Shown piece by piece: positions 1-12,020 of a stretch of DNA of 64,000 bases. The notes below the pieces were generated by a model. It saw only the letters and a program-made list of their open reading frames with translations, did no database searches and had not been told where the DNA came from. The translations under genes were made by a program, and so were the position numbers. The DNA lies in contig JAKJXP020000106.1 in NCBI GenBank assembly GCA_022225965.2, forward strand, positions 1 to 64,000, written 5' to 3'. Numbering within the stretch: position 1 is the first letter of the stretch; the number at the start of each line of letters is the position of its first letter. Source of the stretch: Diatrype stigma (lineage: Eukaryota; Ascomycota; Sordariomycetes; Xylariales; Diatrypaceae).

Positions 1-250
1 CTAGCCACAATCACCAGCCACTGCAACGTGCAACCAGTTGCGCAACCAGGGGAAGGTATCGTGGGTTGCGTTGCAGGTTGCGCAATTCAGAAAAATCCCG
101 AATGGATGGGTTGCAGAAGCTGGTGGCAACCAATTGGTGGCAATCGCGTTGCACAGGTTGCGTTGCGTGACACCCTGGTTCGCGGGGCCTCTGAACTCCG
201 GTTCTGATCTCCAGTTGCGCTCGAGGGGACTATTCGATGTGTCGTTTGAC
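1..250. repeat. GGTTGCG-rich imperfect repeat tract
   Basis: The first 220 bases carry several copies of the heptamer GGTTGCG or its variants (GGTTGCA, GTTGCGTTGC), and inverted copies (CGCAACC, TGCAACC) near position 20-50. No gene can be read through it with confidence. It may be the edge of a mobile element that continues outside the window, but no terminal structure or coding motif is visible, so this is only a description of sequence composition. Confidence 0.35.
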
Positions 251-286
251 TGGTTTCGTTAGTATGGTAATGAAATAATCATTCCA

Positions 287-602
287 CACCGGCTTGCCTT
301 GCGCCCGGGTAGGCAAAGCCGCAAAGTCATCTAGCTGCGCTCAGGCTGGCTGCGCTTCCGGAGCGGTCGCGAATCCATCCACGGCCTTCTTGCGGTCTTC
401 CCAGGACACGCGAGCCCAGCTACCTGCCGCTTTTCTGGCAGCCATAACGGTCTTCCCGACATCCTCGATAGGGCTGAGGGACGTCCGGGTTGTGTTCTAG
501 TGTCGATGAGTTGAGAGAATGGCGCATGTTTTCGGTCCTTGTAAGCTTTTCATCAATGACGTTAAGGGAGTCGTCGAAGCCTATGGGAGCACCGAAAGCC
601 AT
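287..602 (-). pseudogene. Aldehyde dehydrogenase N-terminal relic
   Basis: Read on the minus strand from an ATG at 602, the frame resembles the first ~100 residues of fungal NAD(P)-dependent aldehyde dehydrogenases. A segment reading NVIDEKLTRTENMRHSLN (the usual start of the family) is followed, after a one-base frame change near 475-485, by EDVGKTVMAARKAAGSWARV and WEDRKKAVDGFATA. A TGA stop then interrupts the frame, which continues as DDFAALPTRAQGKPV, matching the family's LLTxEQGKP block. Similarity ends near 287, so the Rossmann fold, the catalytic Cys and the Glu are absent. This is a truncated, frameshifted and stop-containing remnant, not a functional gene. The assignment rests on recognition of the conserved N-terminal pattern. 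No intact parent copy lies in the window. Confidence 0.6.
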
Positions 603-2112
603 TGCTAATAATGTAGGCGTCAAGTTGAACTGTCGTTTGGTTACAGCTCAGGAGAGGGGTGGGGAGGATTGTGGATAGTTGTAGGCGAAGAACGAGATGC
701 GGGCATTGCGGGGTCGAGACTCATTTTTGGGGATGTCTACCGATTTGACTTCATGATGTGTATTTGATGTTGGTCTGTATTAGATTCCGTCTGTTGTCGA
801 GAGAGCATGCCCCTTGCTACAAGTTGGTGTTGGACGAAGCCTGCCGTGAAAGGTTGCATTGCATGCCAATAGTATGTTAGCTAAGCCCGTGCGCCCCTGT
901 TATGCTGTTGGTTGGTGCAAATAATTCCCAACTCCGGCTATTAGTATTGTGAACCCAGTAAATTTTTGGGGTTTCCCTACGTGATATCCCATGGAACACT
1001 TACGTTATGACTTTACGGACGGGTCATGACGTCCAATCAAATTGCGTCCAGATACCTGTTACCATCCTAGCGGTTCACCGAATGTGACAATAGCTTCTAC
1101 TTGTAGATAGTAGTTCTAAGAAGGTCCCCCTACGTAAGAGCCAGATACGAGACTGCGAATTACACATTGTGATAATATGGCATACGCGAAGGTGGTGACG
1201 AGTATGTAGTATTCAGGTATCTCCCCTTTTTACCCCTTTTTCATAGTGCTGGTGGTCCGTGCTTACTGGAACCGGGTGCAAGAGGAAAGTGTCTAGGGGC
1301 AAAAGATTGTACTGTGAAGGTCGAGTGAGCTGCTATTACTTCTTAGGTTCTGGGGGCCTAGCCATCCTTATATAGACAAAATCACCAGAAAGGCAGTCCA
1401 TTTTGAACCCAGGAGTCAGTCCATGCTGAACCCGTATCAGTACCATACTGGGTCTTATAGCTACTTGTGACCATAAAATGGCCCCTAATACCCATTTCCT
1501 GGACGGGAAAAGAGGGGAGGGAAGAAAGCAAACTATAGGTGGTGAGAGAGGGGACGCTTACCCCCTTGATGTGACATGTCATGGTATGGAGCACCCCATA
1601 CCCCCACACATGCTCTGCAACCTTACTTCTATCACACCCCCCTACTTCACATGTAAGATGCCAGATATAGACACCAGATGAAAAGGAGGGTGCTACCGAG
1701 ATTCGTGTTAACCCAACAACCTGGTTGAATGATGGTGCGGAACATACTTATGCGGGCAGGGTCTATGTAACCAGGAAAATATGGTACGCTCGGAACTCTA
1801 TCGTCACAGATAAGCTACTGCAAGGAACAGTCACACTGCCTAAAGCTAAAATTATTCATTGGTTAAGCTCAGAGGATGTTTTCTTCGAAGGATTATATTT
1901 CGCTATAATTAGCCTACGGTAACTTCATGACTCCTGGTTTCTTCCTACTGGCACGCACTGTCACACTTAGGGCAGCAGCTTTCGGTGGATAATACGGGTG
2001 AGACAAGGAGACATGATATTAACTTGGTTACAGAGCGCAGTGGTTACTTCCCAAATGGAGACACCAGCAGTCGTTTCTCCAACATCGTGTCTGGAGTCGC
2101 CGACTCGAGGGA
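603..2112. other. Intergenic, no gene recognised
   Basis: About 1.5 kb between the aldehyde dehydrogenase relic and the cyanovirin-like gene. Only short random reading frames occur. Short runs such as the C-rich stretch near 1215-1240 are the only structure seen. Confidence 0.5.
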
Positions 2113-2613
2113 TTACTCAGTGCCGTCCTGGTTATTGCAATCCAGATCGCCGTTATAGTTGACATGGATCGTCTTCCAATCATCCAGTCCAGCGAAGGTC
2201 GTCTTCCACTTCGGCTTATCCAAGCCGGTCTTACAGGCGCACCTTAGCTTCATGCCGCCCTCGACTAGGACGCAAGCCTCGCACGAGTGCGAGAACCCGC
2301 CCTTGTTATAGGCCCGGTTGAGCGTGCCGTCGTAATTGGCGAAGCACAGGTCCAGGTTGAGCTCGACATCCCGGTAGGTCTTGGGCGTGTCTTTAGGCGA
2401 CGAGTGGCCGTCCTTGGGCGCGTAGGCGCCCTTCGTCACCCAGCCCGTGCAGCTCGCCTTCAGGATGTGGTTGTCGATCAGGTCGAGGTTCTTGCACCCG
2501 CCCGAGCTAAGCGACATCGTGCTCATGGGGCTCATCTCGAACCGGTCCTCTATGATGGCAGCATCGGCGAACGCTGCCGCTGATGCGAGGAGAGATATGA
2601 TTGTATACTTCAT
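2113..2613 (-). CDS. Secreted cyanovirin-N-like (CVNH) protein
   Basis: A single-exon frame of 166 residues starting at a true ATG. Residues 1-18 (MKYTIISLLASAAAFADA) form a typical signal peptide, so the product is probably secreted. The mature part has the features of the fungal CVNH fold: a C-x-N-L-D-L opening, ILKASCTGW, a DVELNLDLCFANYDGTLNR segment and SHSCEACVL followed by LRCACKTG, and a closing HVNYNGDLDC. The two pseudo-repeats each contain the hydrophobic-Asn-x-Asp-Gly turn that is characteristic of CVNH. Family members are small lectins that bind oligomannose glycans or have unknown roles in fungi; sugar binding here is inference. At least seven Cys residues suggest several disulfides. 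There is no neighbouring gene within 500 bp that suggests a pathway. Confidence 0.8.
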   Translation of the reverse strand: MKYTIISLLASAAAFADAAIIEDRFEMSPMSTMSLSSGGCKNLDLIDNHILKASCTGWVTKGAYAPKDGHSSPKDTPKTYRDVELNLDLCFANYDGTLNRAYNKGGFSHSCEACVLVEGGMKLRCACKTGLDKPKWKTTFAGLDDWKTIHVNYNGDLDCNNQDGTE

Positions 2614-3176
2614 ATTTTACTTCGTTTCGTGTGTCTGGTCTTATTGTGTTCACGACTGTGATGTTACCTAGGACGGTGGTAATCACTTAGGACACTAGCA
2701 ATCTTTACCTGGCTATATATTGTACTGAAATTCATTGTTCTTTATGCTGCGGCTAGCTCCAACCCTCTAGAGGCTTAAATTCATTGTTTGTGAGCAAGGA
2801 GATCGTTCACTACCCATGAAAGACTCTGCAGCATCCGCTATTCGGCTTCACAAATGCTGCTTTGTGTTCATTCTGACCTAACTGCGGCGAGGTTCTCAGT
2901 ACTGTTAGCATCCATTGGCATCTAGAGTCTATCCTGTCCTGGCTTTGTTATAGCCCTATTACAGTCGATTCATCTCTATGGTCTTACCCTAGTGCTGATC
3001 TATCTCAACTCCAATCCTAAGATCATTCTTTCCACCTTGGTAACAAGGAATAGGCTAACTTCACCTCCGTATGATTACTTCCACGTCTTAACACCGAAAC
3101 TTAAGCTTGACGGTTGTTTATCATTGATATATACAAAATAAAGTCAGCAAGTATATACTGGTATGCCCTGTCTTCA
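2614..3176. other. Intergenic, no gene recognised
   Basis: This stretch holds the 5' flank of the CVNH gene and the 3' flank of the rhodopsin-domain gene. An A/T-rich patch near 3115-3165 may contain the 3' end signals of the latter. No coding frame with protein-family features was seen. Confidence 0.4.
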
Positions 3177-4567
3177 TTATACAATTCTATCCCTCCATGG
3201 TGCATCTTCCACAGAATTCGAGCCTCGTGGGCCTGAATAGTCTAGCAAGATATACTCATCATCACCACTATAGTACACGGCATCACCCCTTTGTGCACGC
3301 ATTGGCGGACTAATTAGACCCTCGTTCCTACCAACATTCTCATACCCTTGTCCCTGAACCTGGCTCTGACGAGTAGGTGTCTTGTTCTTGTTCAAAAGCC
3401 CACTGAATCGACCCTTGTGGAAAGAGGAAGGCCAGGTAGATGCCTCGCTGTCACGCCGGGTTGACCGTCCCCTGACGCTCGCCGAAGCCAGTTTCCAGAG
3501 GGGACCCAAGGTCGCCACACAGGCGCAGATGAGGCCGGTGTTGACCTCGAGAATCGATAGCGTGAAGCTGATGCCGGCCCACCAAGGCCTGTCATTACTC
3601 AACATGTTGTATGTTGCGATAGCCCAACGAGCAACGGCCACTGCCCAGGCACTATATTCAGGTGGCGAATTGAAAGTCAGCTACTGGCGCCCGTAGAAGA
3701 TCGCCCGGGATAGAGGGATACTAACACGAAACCGCAGCTCAGAACGAGGCTCAGGCCAAGCTTCTGCCTCTTCGACTGGAACTGCAGCCGCCATATCATG
3801 GTCAGGGGCAGGATGGCAATAGCCAGGTCGCTGGCCATGCTACAGGCCCCGTAGAAACTATTCGTGGCCACGCTGTTGATGCAGTGGCCGGGCAGGTTCG
3901 GCTCCCACTTCTTCGCGATGGGGGTGCACCCAAGAAACTCGGTCATCAGGTTGCAGAACAGGTAGCCCACGCAGAAAAAGAGGAGCCCGTAGCAGGCCCA
4001 GCGGAACCGGCTGTTCACCCCGAAGAGCTGCAGATACTGCAGGATCAGCGCGCACTTGAAGCCGCACAATCCAAGCACGTAGAACTCGGACGAGATGCCT
4101 ATCCACAGGTAGTAACGCGCGTTGAGCTCAGCGTCGTACTGCCATACGTGCAGGCCCATGCCGTTGTGCGTCGCGTTCGCCATGAGACCGGCATGGGCGA
4201 TGCACATCAGCAGGGTCACAATGGCCACATCTGACACATGTTAGCATCCTATTGCAGCTTGCAGCTCTGCACCTTGCTGTATGCACTGCAGTGGGCGGAG
4301 GAATGTGGGATTGGGGATGGGGCACGGGGAAATGGCGGGGAGCTACACACAATCGTCAAGCGTCAGTTTCCTCCGGACTATATGCGTTCGGGTATATAGC
4401 CTCAGGCCGACGAAGAAGCAAGTAAAAAATGGGGTGGCGATCGCTGCACGCCACACGTGGACGCCGTTCTCGGCAGGAAGTTCGGCAGGTGGGGTTCCTT
4501 GAAATGTGCCGGAAGGCGACGCACGTCCTGTAAGCTCGAGAAGGAACGGCGACAGCGAAGAAGCCAT
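3177..4567 (-). CDS. Rhodopsin-domain integral membrane protein
   Basis: Three exons: 4567-4351, 4230-3726 and 3651-3177, giving 398 residues. The intron at 4350-4231 uses a GTGTGT donor and has a GCTAAC branch site before CAG. The intron at 3725-3652 uses GTTAGT and ends in TATAG with a GCTGAC branch. Joining restores the family signature: RKLTLDDY at the first junction, then AIVTLLMCIAHAG, GCTPIAKKWEP with CINSVATNSFYG, and finally LSILEVNTGLICACVATLGPL. About seven hydrophobic segments are spread over the first ~300 residues, and the C-terminus is polar and probably cytosolic. This is the Pezizomycotina-specific heptahelical family (often called PTH11-related/SAT4-like); most members have no known ligand. 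No retinal-lysine claim is made. Function is unknown beyond membrane location. Confidence 0.85.
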
Positions 4568-7500
4568 CGGACGATTAAGGGGGTGAGCCTAGCTCCTGTC
4601 ATGAGGAGGGAGCAGGGCGGACAGCGCATTCATAAAATGGTCTCAAGACCGGGAAAGTCCAGCATTGTCCAAAACACAAATCAGCGTGCGCGCGATCGTA
4701 GGTTTTGTTCATATTAGCTTGCGGTCGTACAGATAAGAATAGCCCCCAGCCCACCCGCGTATCTGGCGATCGTCGATCTCCCCTACGTAATAGTAAGCTG
4801 GTGAACGCCGTGAGGTCTCATGGTGAGACCTCAGGTTGGTAAAGCATCGGAGTGCGGTGCCATTGGGGGTTTAGCTAGAGTTTAGCTAAGCGGCCGACAA
4901 TCCAATTCCGGCATCTATCCTCTCCGTATGTCACATGTAAAGAGGGTGGCTTCGCCATGCGATTCGACCCTATCGCTTCTTTAGCGCTTATCTCGGTCTT
5001 CCGGGCTTGTGACCTTGTGGAGGATCCGTTCCATCCGCTAGTTTTATGCCGGTGGGATGGCTCAAAGGAAGTCTTCCTACCATATACAAGGTGCTATAAG
5101 CAGGCCCAAAGCAGCCCTACACATATGAATAGGAATGCATGGTTACTCCGAAACTGGATGAAAGCTAGCCTAAGACAAGGTGTCGATGGTACCCTGCCCC
5201 AGCGTGAGGGTTCATAAGCAGCACTGCCCGTCCTGCACTCCGGAGAGGGGGTTGAGGGGGAGGGGGCGAAGGAGGGTCATCGACCATTGGGTACCATTGG
5301 GTAAAATTAGCAATTCAGCTCGAACAAAACAAGTGTGACTGGATCTTCCAAGGCCCCTCTCTACAAGCTGCATAGTACCACTGCATGGGACGGATCATAT
5401 TAATAGTACTCTTTCGTATATATCATACACGACAATATATCCCGAGTATTTGATTTCGTAATGCGACGGCAATAGCGGATAATCCAACAATGTAGGTAGA
5501 TCTTACACTTTTACGTACTGATGTGGAATCCGGAGAAGAGTCGGGAGCAGCCAGTGGCAATGGCCAGTTGATTCTCAATTATAGCAGAAATTTATATCGG
5601 GTAACGGGACGGGTTCCCGATAGCTGGGTTTCTCGATTATGTAAGAATCATGGAGAGCCGAGTCCTCGGGAGTTGCTGATGCAGTGTTGCTAGAAACGGC
5701 AACTATCTTAGATAGTCCATCTAGACTAGTATTCTACTAGTATTCCATAATGGTGGAACCTGTATTAGTCTATCAGAGCCAGGTACGAGGTTACGTAGGC
5801 AACGTATCCACGCGTGGAGATAAGTTGCCTGTAGAAGTTTTGAGTCTTCTGACCTGTTACATCACGAAGAAAGGATGTATATATGTATACTTTGTATGCC
5901 CCTCTACGCTGCGGAACCCCCCTCTATATTTCTATATGCCGGCCTGTCTATACACCACTGGATGCTGAGACGGCGGCTAACGCCTTCGGCATGGCCCTAT
6001 CAAGAGTAGCCAGCTTTCAAAGATTTCTAGCACCACGTGTAAATATCACCAATCACAGACATGAATTGAATATCATCCCATGTGCTAGGTAAGCAAGGAG
6101 GTGCATCTTGCTGAATTGGCGGTCAAATGACCACACGCAGCTAGGTGGTGTGTGCTCTAGCTTTTTGCGACATCTACCGCTGCCACTATACCTAGGTACC
6201 CTACTGAGTCTTGTCGATTGCTATATCCTTGGCAGTGGTGGAACTGGCCAGACTTCGTCAGCTCCATCTTTTGCTGGAAATCTTTCACACCTAACCCACC
6301 AACCCATGTAGGTACATTCCCAAGAAGGCGGCTCGAGAGAGTTCGGCATGTGATGGATGGGAACCTAGAAAAACAAGATGATGACAAGTGGGAGTTTGAT
6401 GCATGGTGATTCATGCAGGTTTCGTAACCGCCCGATGGAAGGGAACGAAAAGGGGGGGGGGTTTCCAATTTCCATAGGAGAGCCCTAATACCAGGAACCC
6501 CAACAAGTTGGCATGACTTCTGTCATTGATTAGAGAATGTCTTCTAATATATTTGCTGTGCTCTCGCTATATGCTGATCTCAGAGTCCAGGTTCAATATG
6601 ACCAATAAGTAAGCCTTTGACTATATGCCGAATCTTGGGCAGTGAAGGTGGCCGAGTAGATACCGAGACAGACCGCCGAATTATCATGCATCAGGGGGCA
6701 CATGTAGGTGACAAGTGACAGAGCTAGCCCACACCAGCTATCTCGACGTGAAAAATCAGGCATATCAACAACCGGATTGGAAGATACAAGGTCCTATTGC
6801 ATAGATATATTAGTTGGTTACGTGAATAGGCTAAAGTACTTGAGCGGCAAAGTGTTCTTCACTATGCCATGAAGGTGGCTTAGCAAGATATGATATGGAT
6901 TTCCATACTTGTGTTATGTCGCTAGGGTATCAACAGTCGACCGCTTCTCATTAAGGGGTCATAATGACAACATGGCCTTACAATAGACCTTGTACTATTC
7001 CCCATGACTCGGTCGGGATCTCATCTGAAGATTGAAGCTTGAGTCATACCTACTCGAGCAAGATACTTGAAATGACCGTGTCGACGAAGTTGAAACGAAC
7101 CCAGTTGCAGTATCACCCTCGGGGCTATGTGCCGGCTTTGATTGCGTAACGCTCGGCTAGCCGTATAACATCGCTGGCTTTATCTTGACAAGGGCATATG
7201 GTAACTCCTAGGAGGAGGCATCCGTGCGGAACGTTACGAGTTCGCCAACTCGTCGAAGTGAACCCCAATTCCAGGCCAAAGTGGCAGAGATTGCTGGGAT
7301 TTGCAACGAACCTATCCTTCACGATGTTAGCTGCCTACCGCTTCATCTCGAGGGTGTGCTTCCATCGTATAGTACGATTCCATACTCTTGATTTGCTATC
7401 GTAGATTGCCTTCTCACTCAAACAATTAGTACGCCGACCAGAGTCGATGGCAGAACATGATAGCATATCAAGAATATAACTACAAGAGTACTGTATAAGA

Positions 7501-8377
7501 CAAAGGTTATCATGAAATATAGATGGTACACTTCTTGAACAAATCATGGCTAGCGTGTTCCCACCAAGTAAAATGACGATTTATGCATTTCTTACATAGA
7601 TCCACTAGCTTCGCATCTTCAAGTACGTACGAAGTACTTCGTATATATTTCGTAAAAGGACCCATAGTTAGATGGCAAGATGGAACTCGGCCGCCAGAAA
7701 TACATAGCCAACTTCAAGACTCCACGGGCCACGTGTGACCCTTCGAGATCGACTTAACTAGCACTTGAACAAGATAGCTTCAGGTCATACAGGGTGCAAC
7801 AGCTTGGCTCTCCCATGGTGGTTTTTCCATGTACGTCATGAAGCTACTGATGCTACTTAATAGTCTCGGAATATTCCCATTGCAACATATATGAGACCTT
7901 GCTATATATATGGGGCATTGAATAGCATCAGTGATAATCGCAGGTACCGTACTACGTAGTAGATCTTCAAATCCCGACGGCAATGCGAACCAACCAGATC
8001 CCGTAGCAGGACCATTTTATGGACAAACCTTCCCATTCCAGGTAAGCTTGGCCAATGAGATTCTTTAATCATTCTTAGGGCTCTTCGGGTTATCAAGAAC
8101 TGTTGTTGACGCTAATTCGTGACTGGGCGTTGGTATTTACTATTGTTTATTCAAACCTCACTCACCATAGAAATGTTATAGATGTAGTATATAGGTATAG
8201 GAAATAAGTCAGACAAGTTATGATATCTAATTCCCCCAGCCATGTTCCTAGGTATCCCCCGCGCACGCTATGCATTTATTCTCCCCGAAACCAAATAGAC
8301 AAATGAAATAATACGGTATCAATCATGAACCCCGTGATGTCGTGTCATCGTCGTCGTCGTCCGCCTGTTAGGACCAT
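4568..8377. other. Long intergenic region without recognisable genes
   Basis: 3.8 kb with many stops in all frames and moderate A/T content. The only open frames are short, without family features. It may contain decayed sequence too old to recognise. Small homopolymers (for example a run of G near 6451-6460) are the only repeats noted. Confidence 0.5.
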
Positions 8378-9562
8378 TCATTGCTGGTCCATCTTGCCCG
8401 AAGCCCGTGCCATTGCTTCGGCTTCTTTGAACAAGGCTTCAGGGAAAGGATGCTTCTCGCCCAACCCCAACTCTGAGAGTCTGTACCGGGGGTTCGTCGT
8501 ATGCATGGCTATGTGGCCCTTCATGTGTCTCTCCCAAGACTCCGCGTAGATGCCTCTGCCCTTGAGAATGCTTCGGACCCGATTGACGCAGTCCACGGTT
8601 TCGGTTTTGACCTCCTTCACGACTTGCATCGGGGTTTTCCCTTCGCACGCAGCTCGATTGTGCACATAGTTTCTATCGTCGTCCGCGAGCTCTTCCTTGT
8701 AGAATCTGGGCACCTCCGGTTAGCATGGTACCTTGGCGGATGGTCAACGTCTTGTGGCTACTCACGATACAACGTCATTGAAGTGATTGATGAATTTGGC
8801 CATATCTGGAATAGCCTCCAGGAAGTTCTCAAGTTCGGGGTAGAGAGCGGTGGGATAACCAAAAATAGCGTATGCCTCTGTAATCCCTGCTAGGTCTCGA
8901 TAGTAGTATGGGAATGATCGACCCGCTTTCGTGACAGACATTTTCTGGAAGCCTTCTCGTGTTTCTAGCAGGTTGCTCGTCACGAAATTCAGACCCGATG
9001 TTACGAGAATGTTAGCTAAGACCGGGTCCCAGTGGTCGTAAGCCTCGCGGAGGATCTCCGCATAGGCCTGGAGGAGACACTGCGTCTGTCGCTCTCCCGA
9101 GAGGAAGCGTCGCTGAAACTCGTCCGCATCCACTTTGAATTCTTTGAGCATGTCGTCAATCTGCACTACGATCCACGTGAAGAGTCCGATAAACGCCTGC
9201 AGTTCGACTGCATGGCTCGGATATGCGAGCTATTGGAGTCACCCTTGTTAGGCAGATAGAGGATTCAGGATCCGGCTTCTACTCACAACTCCTTCGGAAA
9301 AGCCGAGTCGGAAGCCTTTGGCGGATATGGGGGTATCTAGCGGGACGTCCAACGCAACGGCTTTCTTGTACATGACAGCTAATACGTCGGCGGCTCTCTC
9401 ATCGCTTACGGTAGGCGCCGTTGTGTAACCCAGGTCACGCAAAAGCTCTGTGTACAAAGGGCGCAGCTGCGTTGCTAGCCGCTTAGGATCTGGTTTCGCA
9501 TCCCGGTTACCGCCCTTTCGTGGCTGGAGCCGTCGTTTCAAAGTAGTGAAGTTCTGCCCCAT
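8378..9562 (-). CDS. Trichodiene-synthase-type (TRI5 family) sesquiterpene synthase
   Basis: Three exons: 9562-9287, 9229-8766 and 8705-8378, giving 355 residues, close to the usual ~370 of the family. Introns have GTGAGT donors and CTAAC-like branch sites. The ATG at 9562 is the first in frame. The product would be a class I terpene cyclase that ionises farnesyl diphosphate in the cytosol. Visible motifs are an aspartate-rich DDMLKE at residues 117-122, an NSE metal-binding motif NDVVSFYKE at 243-251 that is recreated exactly across the second splice junction, and the RY diphosphate-sensing pair at 320-321 in NPRYRLSE. The block around YDHWDPVLANILVTSGLNF matches the family's central helix region. 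The product cannot be predicted from motifs: relatives make trichodiene, longiborneol, cuprenene-type and other sesquiterpenes. No P450, acetyltransferase or other trichothecene-pathway gene is nearby, so it stands alone. Confidence 0.85.
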
Positions 9563-9680
9563 GGTGCTTGGGATCAAGGATGAAGAGTAGAAAGTAGACC
9601 TAGACAGGGGATATCAAGGAAATCAAGGTTGAAGAGTTGACCTAGACAGGGAAGAGCGCTCAGATCTCAACCGGGCTTCA

Positions 9681-9696
9681 TCATAATATATACAGA
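9681..9696 (-). promoter_or_regulatory. Possible TATA element of the terpene synthase
   Basis: Read on the minus strand this is TGTATATATTATGA, about 120-135 bases upstream of the terpene synthase ATG at 9562. The position and composition suit a TATA box, but no experimental support is available and A/T-rich runs occur by chance. Confidence 0.3.
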
Positions 9697-12020
9697 CGGA
9701 CTGTCAAGGCTTCTCCCCACTCCTCTCCGATCAGCTTTCCAAAAGTAGGGGAACGAATCTTTTTTCCAACCGCTCTGCGAGTATACCCCTCAGCCATTAC
9801 TTTCTTCGGTCTCTCGTCACCCTACACCCATGTGCGGCCGGCTTGAGGGCAGCATACGAGTTACATGTGACGAATGTATAGTACGCACACCTAGCTGTGC
9901 GGGCGGCGGGTAGTGAGACTCTAGTGCTTTGGGTAGTCAACTGCGGTTTTCTATCTAGGACGATCCACTTCGAATAATTTCGCTCGCGATACCGAAGTAC
10001 AGGGACTAACCACAGGGACTAGACTAGGTTGTATACTCCACTATCTCCATCTTTCTGCATTTTTCGCATCTCTTTATCAGAATACAACTTACGGTGTGTG
10101 AACAGGGTAGACCAGACCTGCCAGGGAGCAACTAGCCTGGTACAGGTGCTCACGTAACATGGTGATTCTCTTCTTCTTTTCCTCTGTTACCGATAGTTGG
10201 TGTACTAAGTAATATGACATGTCGTCAAGTTTAGTTACACACTTACTCAACACGCAGCCACGTGGGTATGAAGTGCGTGGATATAGCCCCTATTTCTCCA
10301 TGCTGAGAGAAGAGCTCCATTGAGCGGTACTTAAAAGGGGTATTGTAGTGTACCTATAGGTTATAGCAAATACGATAGTAACGAATTGTGGTCGAACCCC
10401 TCGTTTAGTGTTCGTCCAAAATCTACACGCCACACGCTTGCAGCGGCTATCGAGACAAACCGGATTATCCCCCACTTGATGCACGCAGCAACAGCAAGTA
10501 ATAGGAAAGTGCCAGGTACGAGGTAACATACTGTAGCAGCATCTGCAAATCATCCAATACAAGAATGCTAGTGTCGTAGCTTAGCCGAACCTACATAGCT
10601 CATTCGCTTATACCAGCACACACAGGCTGACAGGTCACAGCCCACGGGAACATTGGGACAAAACGAGCGTAGCAGGTTTTCTCGGTACTAATCACTGCTA
10701 GATCAAGCAAGGGACCAGAGCCAGTAGCTGGATCTTACCGGTGACTGCCGGTGGTAACCGGGGCGGTGATGACTCCGCCGGTCCGGCTTCTTGGCCGGCA
10801 GACATGCTTCAAGCCTTTCTGCCTTTGTAGCTGGTCAGCGATGTGCTGTGGGCCACACAACTCATATCAGCATGTACCTCTTGTGTGTGGTATGCAGGCG
10901 GCTGAAAGCGAGCCGTCCTGCTGGGACCAATTGCCGTCAATCTCGACCCATCTTGCCCTCGGGAATACCAATGGAGCAAACGACACGAGAAGAATACTAC
11001 GTAAGAATCGGCAAGGGGTCAAGGGATCAAGGGGTCAAGGCAGTGATCGGAGCCTGGTTGGCGATATTCTATAGGTATTCAAGCCCGAGCATACGTCAAC
11101 TTGGTGAATATACTGCGAAAGTCCGCTATCTCCTCCACACAAGGCAGCGCGGACACCGACACCGACACCAAGGCTCTGCGCTTATTGCGTTATGGGGGTG
11201 AGAAAGTAAGGAACAGACAGCCCTTCAAGGGTTCCTATGTAGTTAGTGCTATCGCGCAGTTCGGCGCTAGGCATGGGACTGGGCAAGGGTCATTAATTAG
11301 GCCTCACATTTGCAGTAATAAGCATCCACCCCTTCCTTACCTATCGTGGAGTAGTTGTTGACTTAAGAGGAACTTGGGCATTATAACGTATTGACATATC
11401 CGCTGGACGCCAACTAGTGCAAACACGTGAGACACGCCAGTCACAGTCTTCTCTGCGGCCCAGTCCCCCTTTTCTATTACCTATGTAATGATTTGCTCTA
11501 CTACGTAGTACTAGTTTGAGGACAACGTCGACGATGTTCGGACAACGTTGTTAAGGTGTCGCGTCATGAAGGTGTTTGCTCGCAACACCCTAGAACATCA
11601 TAATAATAGTAAGACATGATCAGCTCCATCAGGGGTAGGGCTGATCTGCCTCCTTGCGGCTAAGGGCAACGCCGTAAGATACGATACACCCAGCGAGGTG
11701 GCAGTGTGGCATCACGATGCACAGAAAGCCCGGGCTACGCTACCATACCAGGATTACCAAAGGCTACCATGGGCTGCCATGGGGTTCCTGGGGTTCATGG
11801 ATAGACCATGCCCGACCACAGTCGTTATGATTGATGATCCACAGTCCCCCAAGACGCACACAGATCAACAGCATTACCATGCGCCTTGAGGTCACCCACC
11901 TTCCCCCAAACCGTCGACGTGCAGGAAAACTATGTAACTCTTTCCTGCACACAACCAACAGCTTATTTCCTCCCCCACAATGAGACTGCTTACTCACATG
12001 TCAACAACCCCTTGGCGACG
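9697..12020. other. Intergenic, no gene recognised
   Basis: 2.3 kb between the divergently oriented terpene synthase and HET genes. Frames at 10751-11361 overlap each other in three frames and show no family features. It contains the 5' flanks of both genes. Confidence 0.45.
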
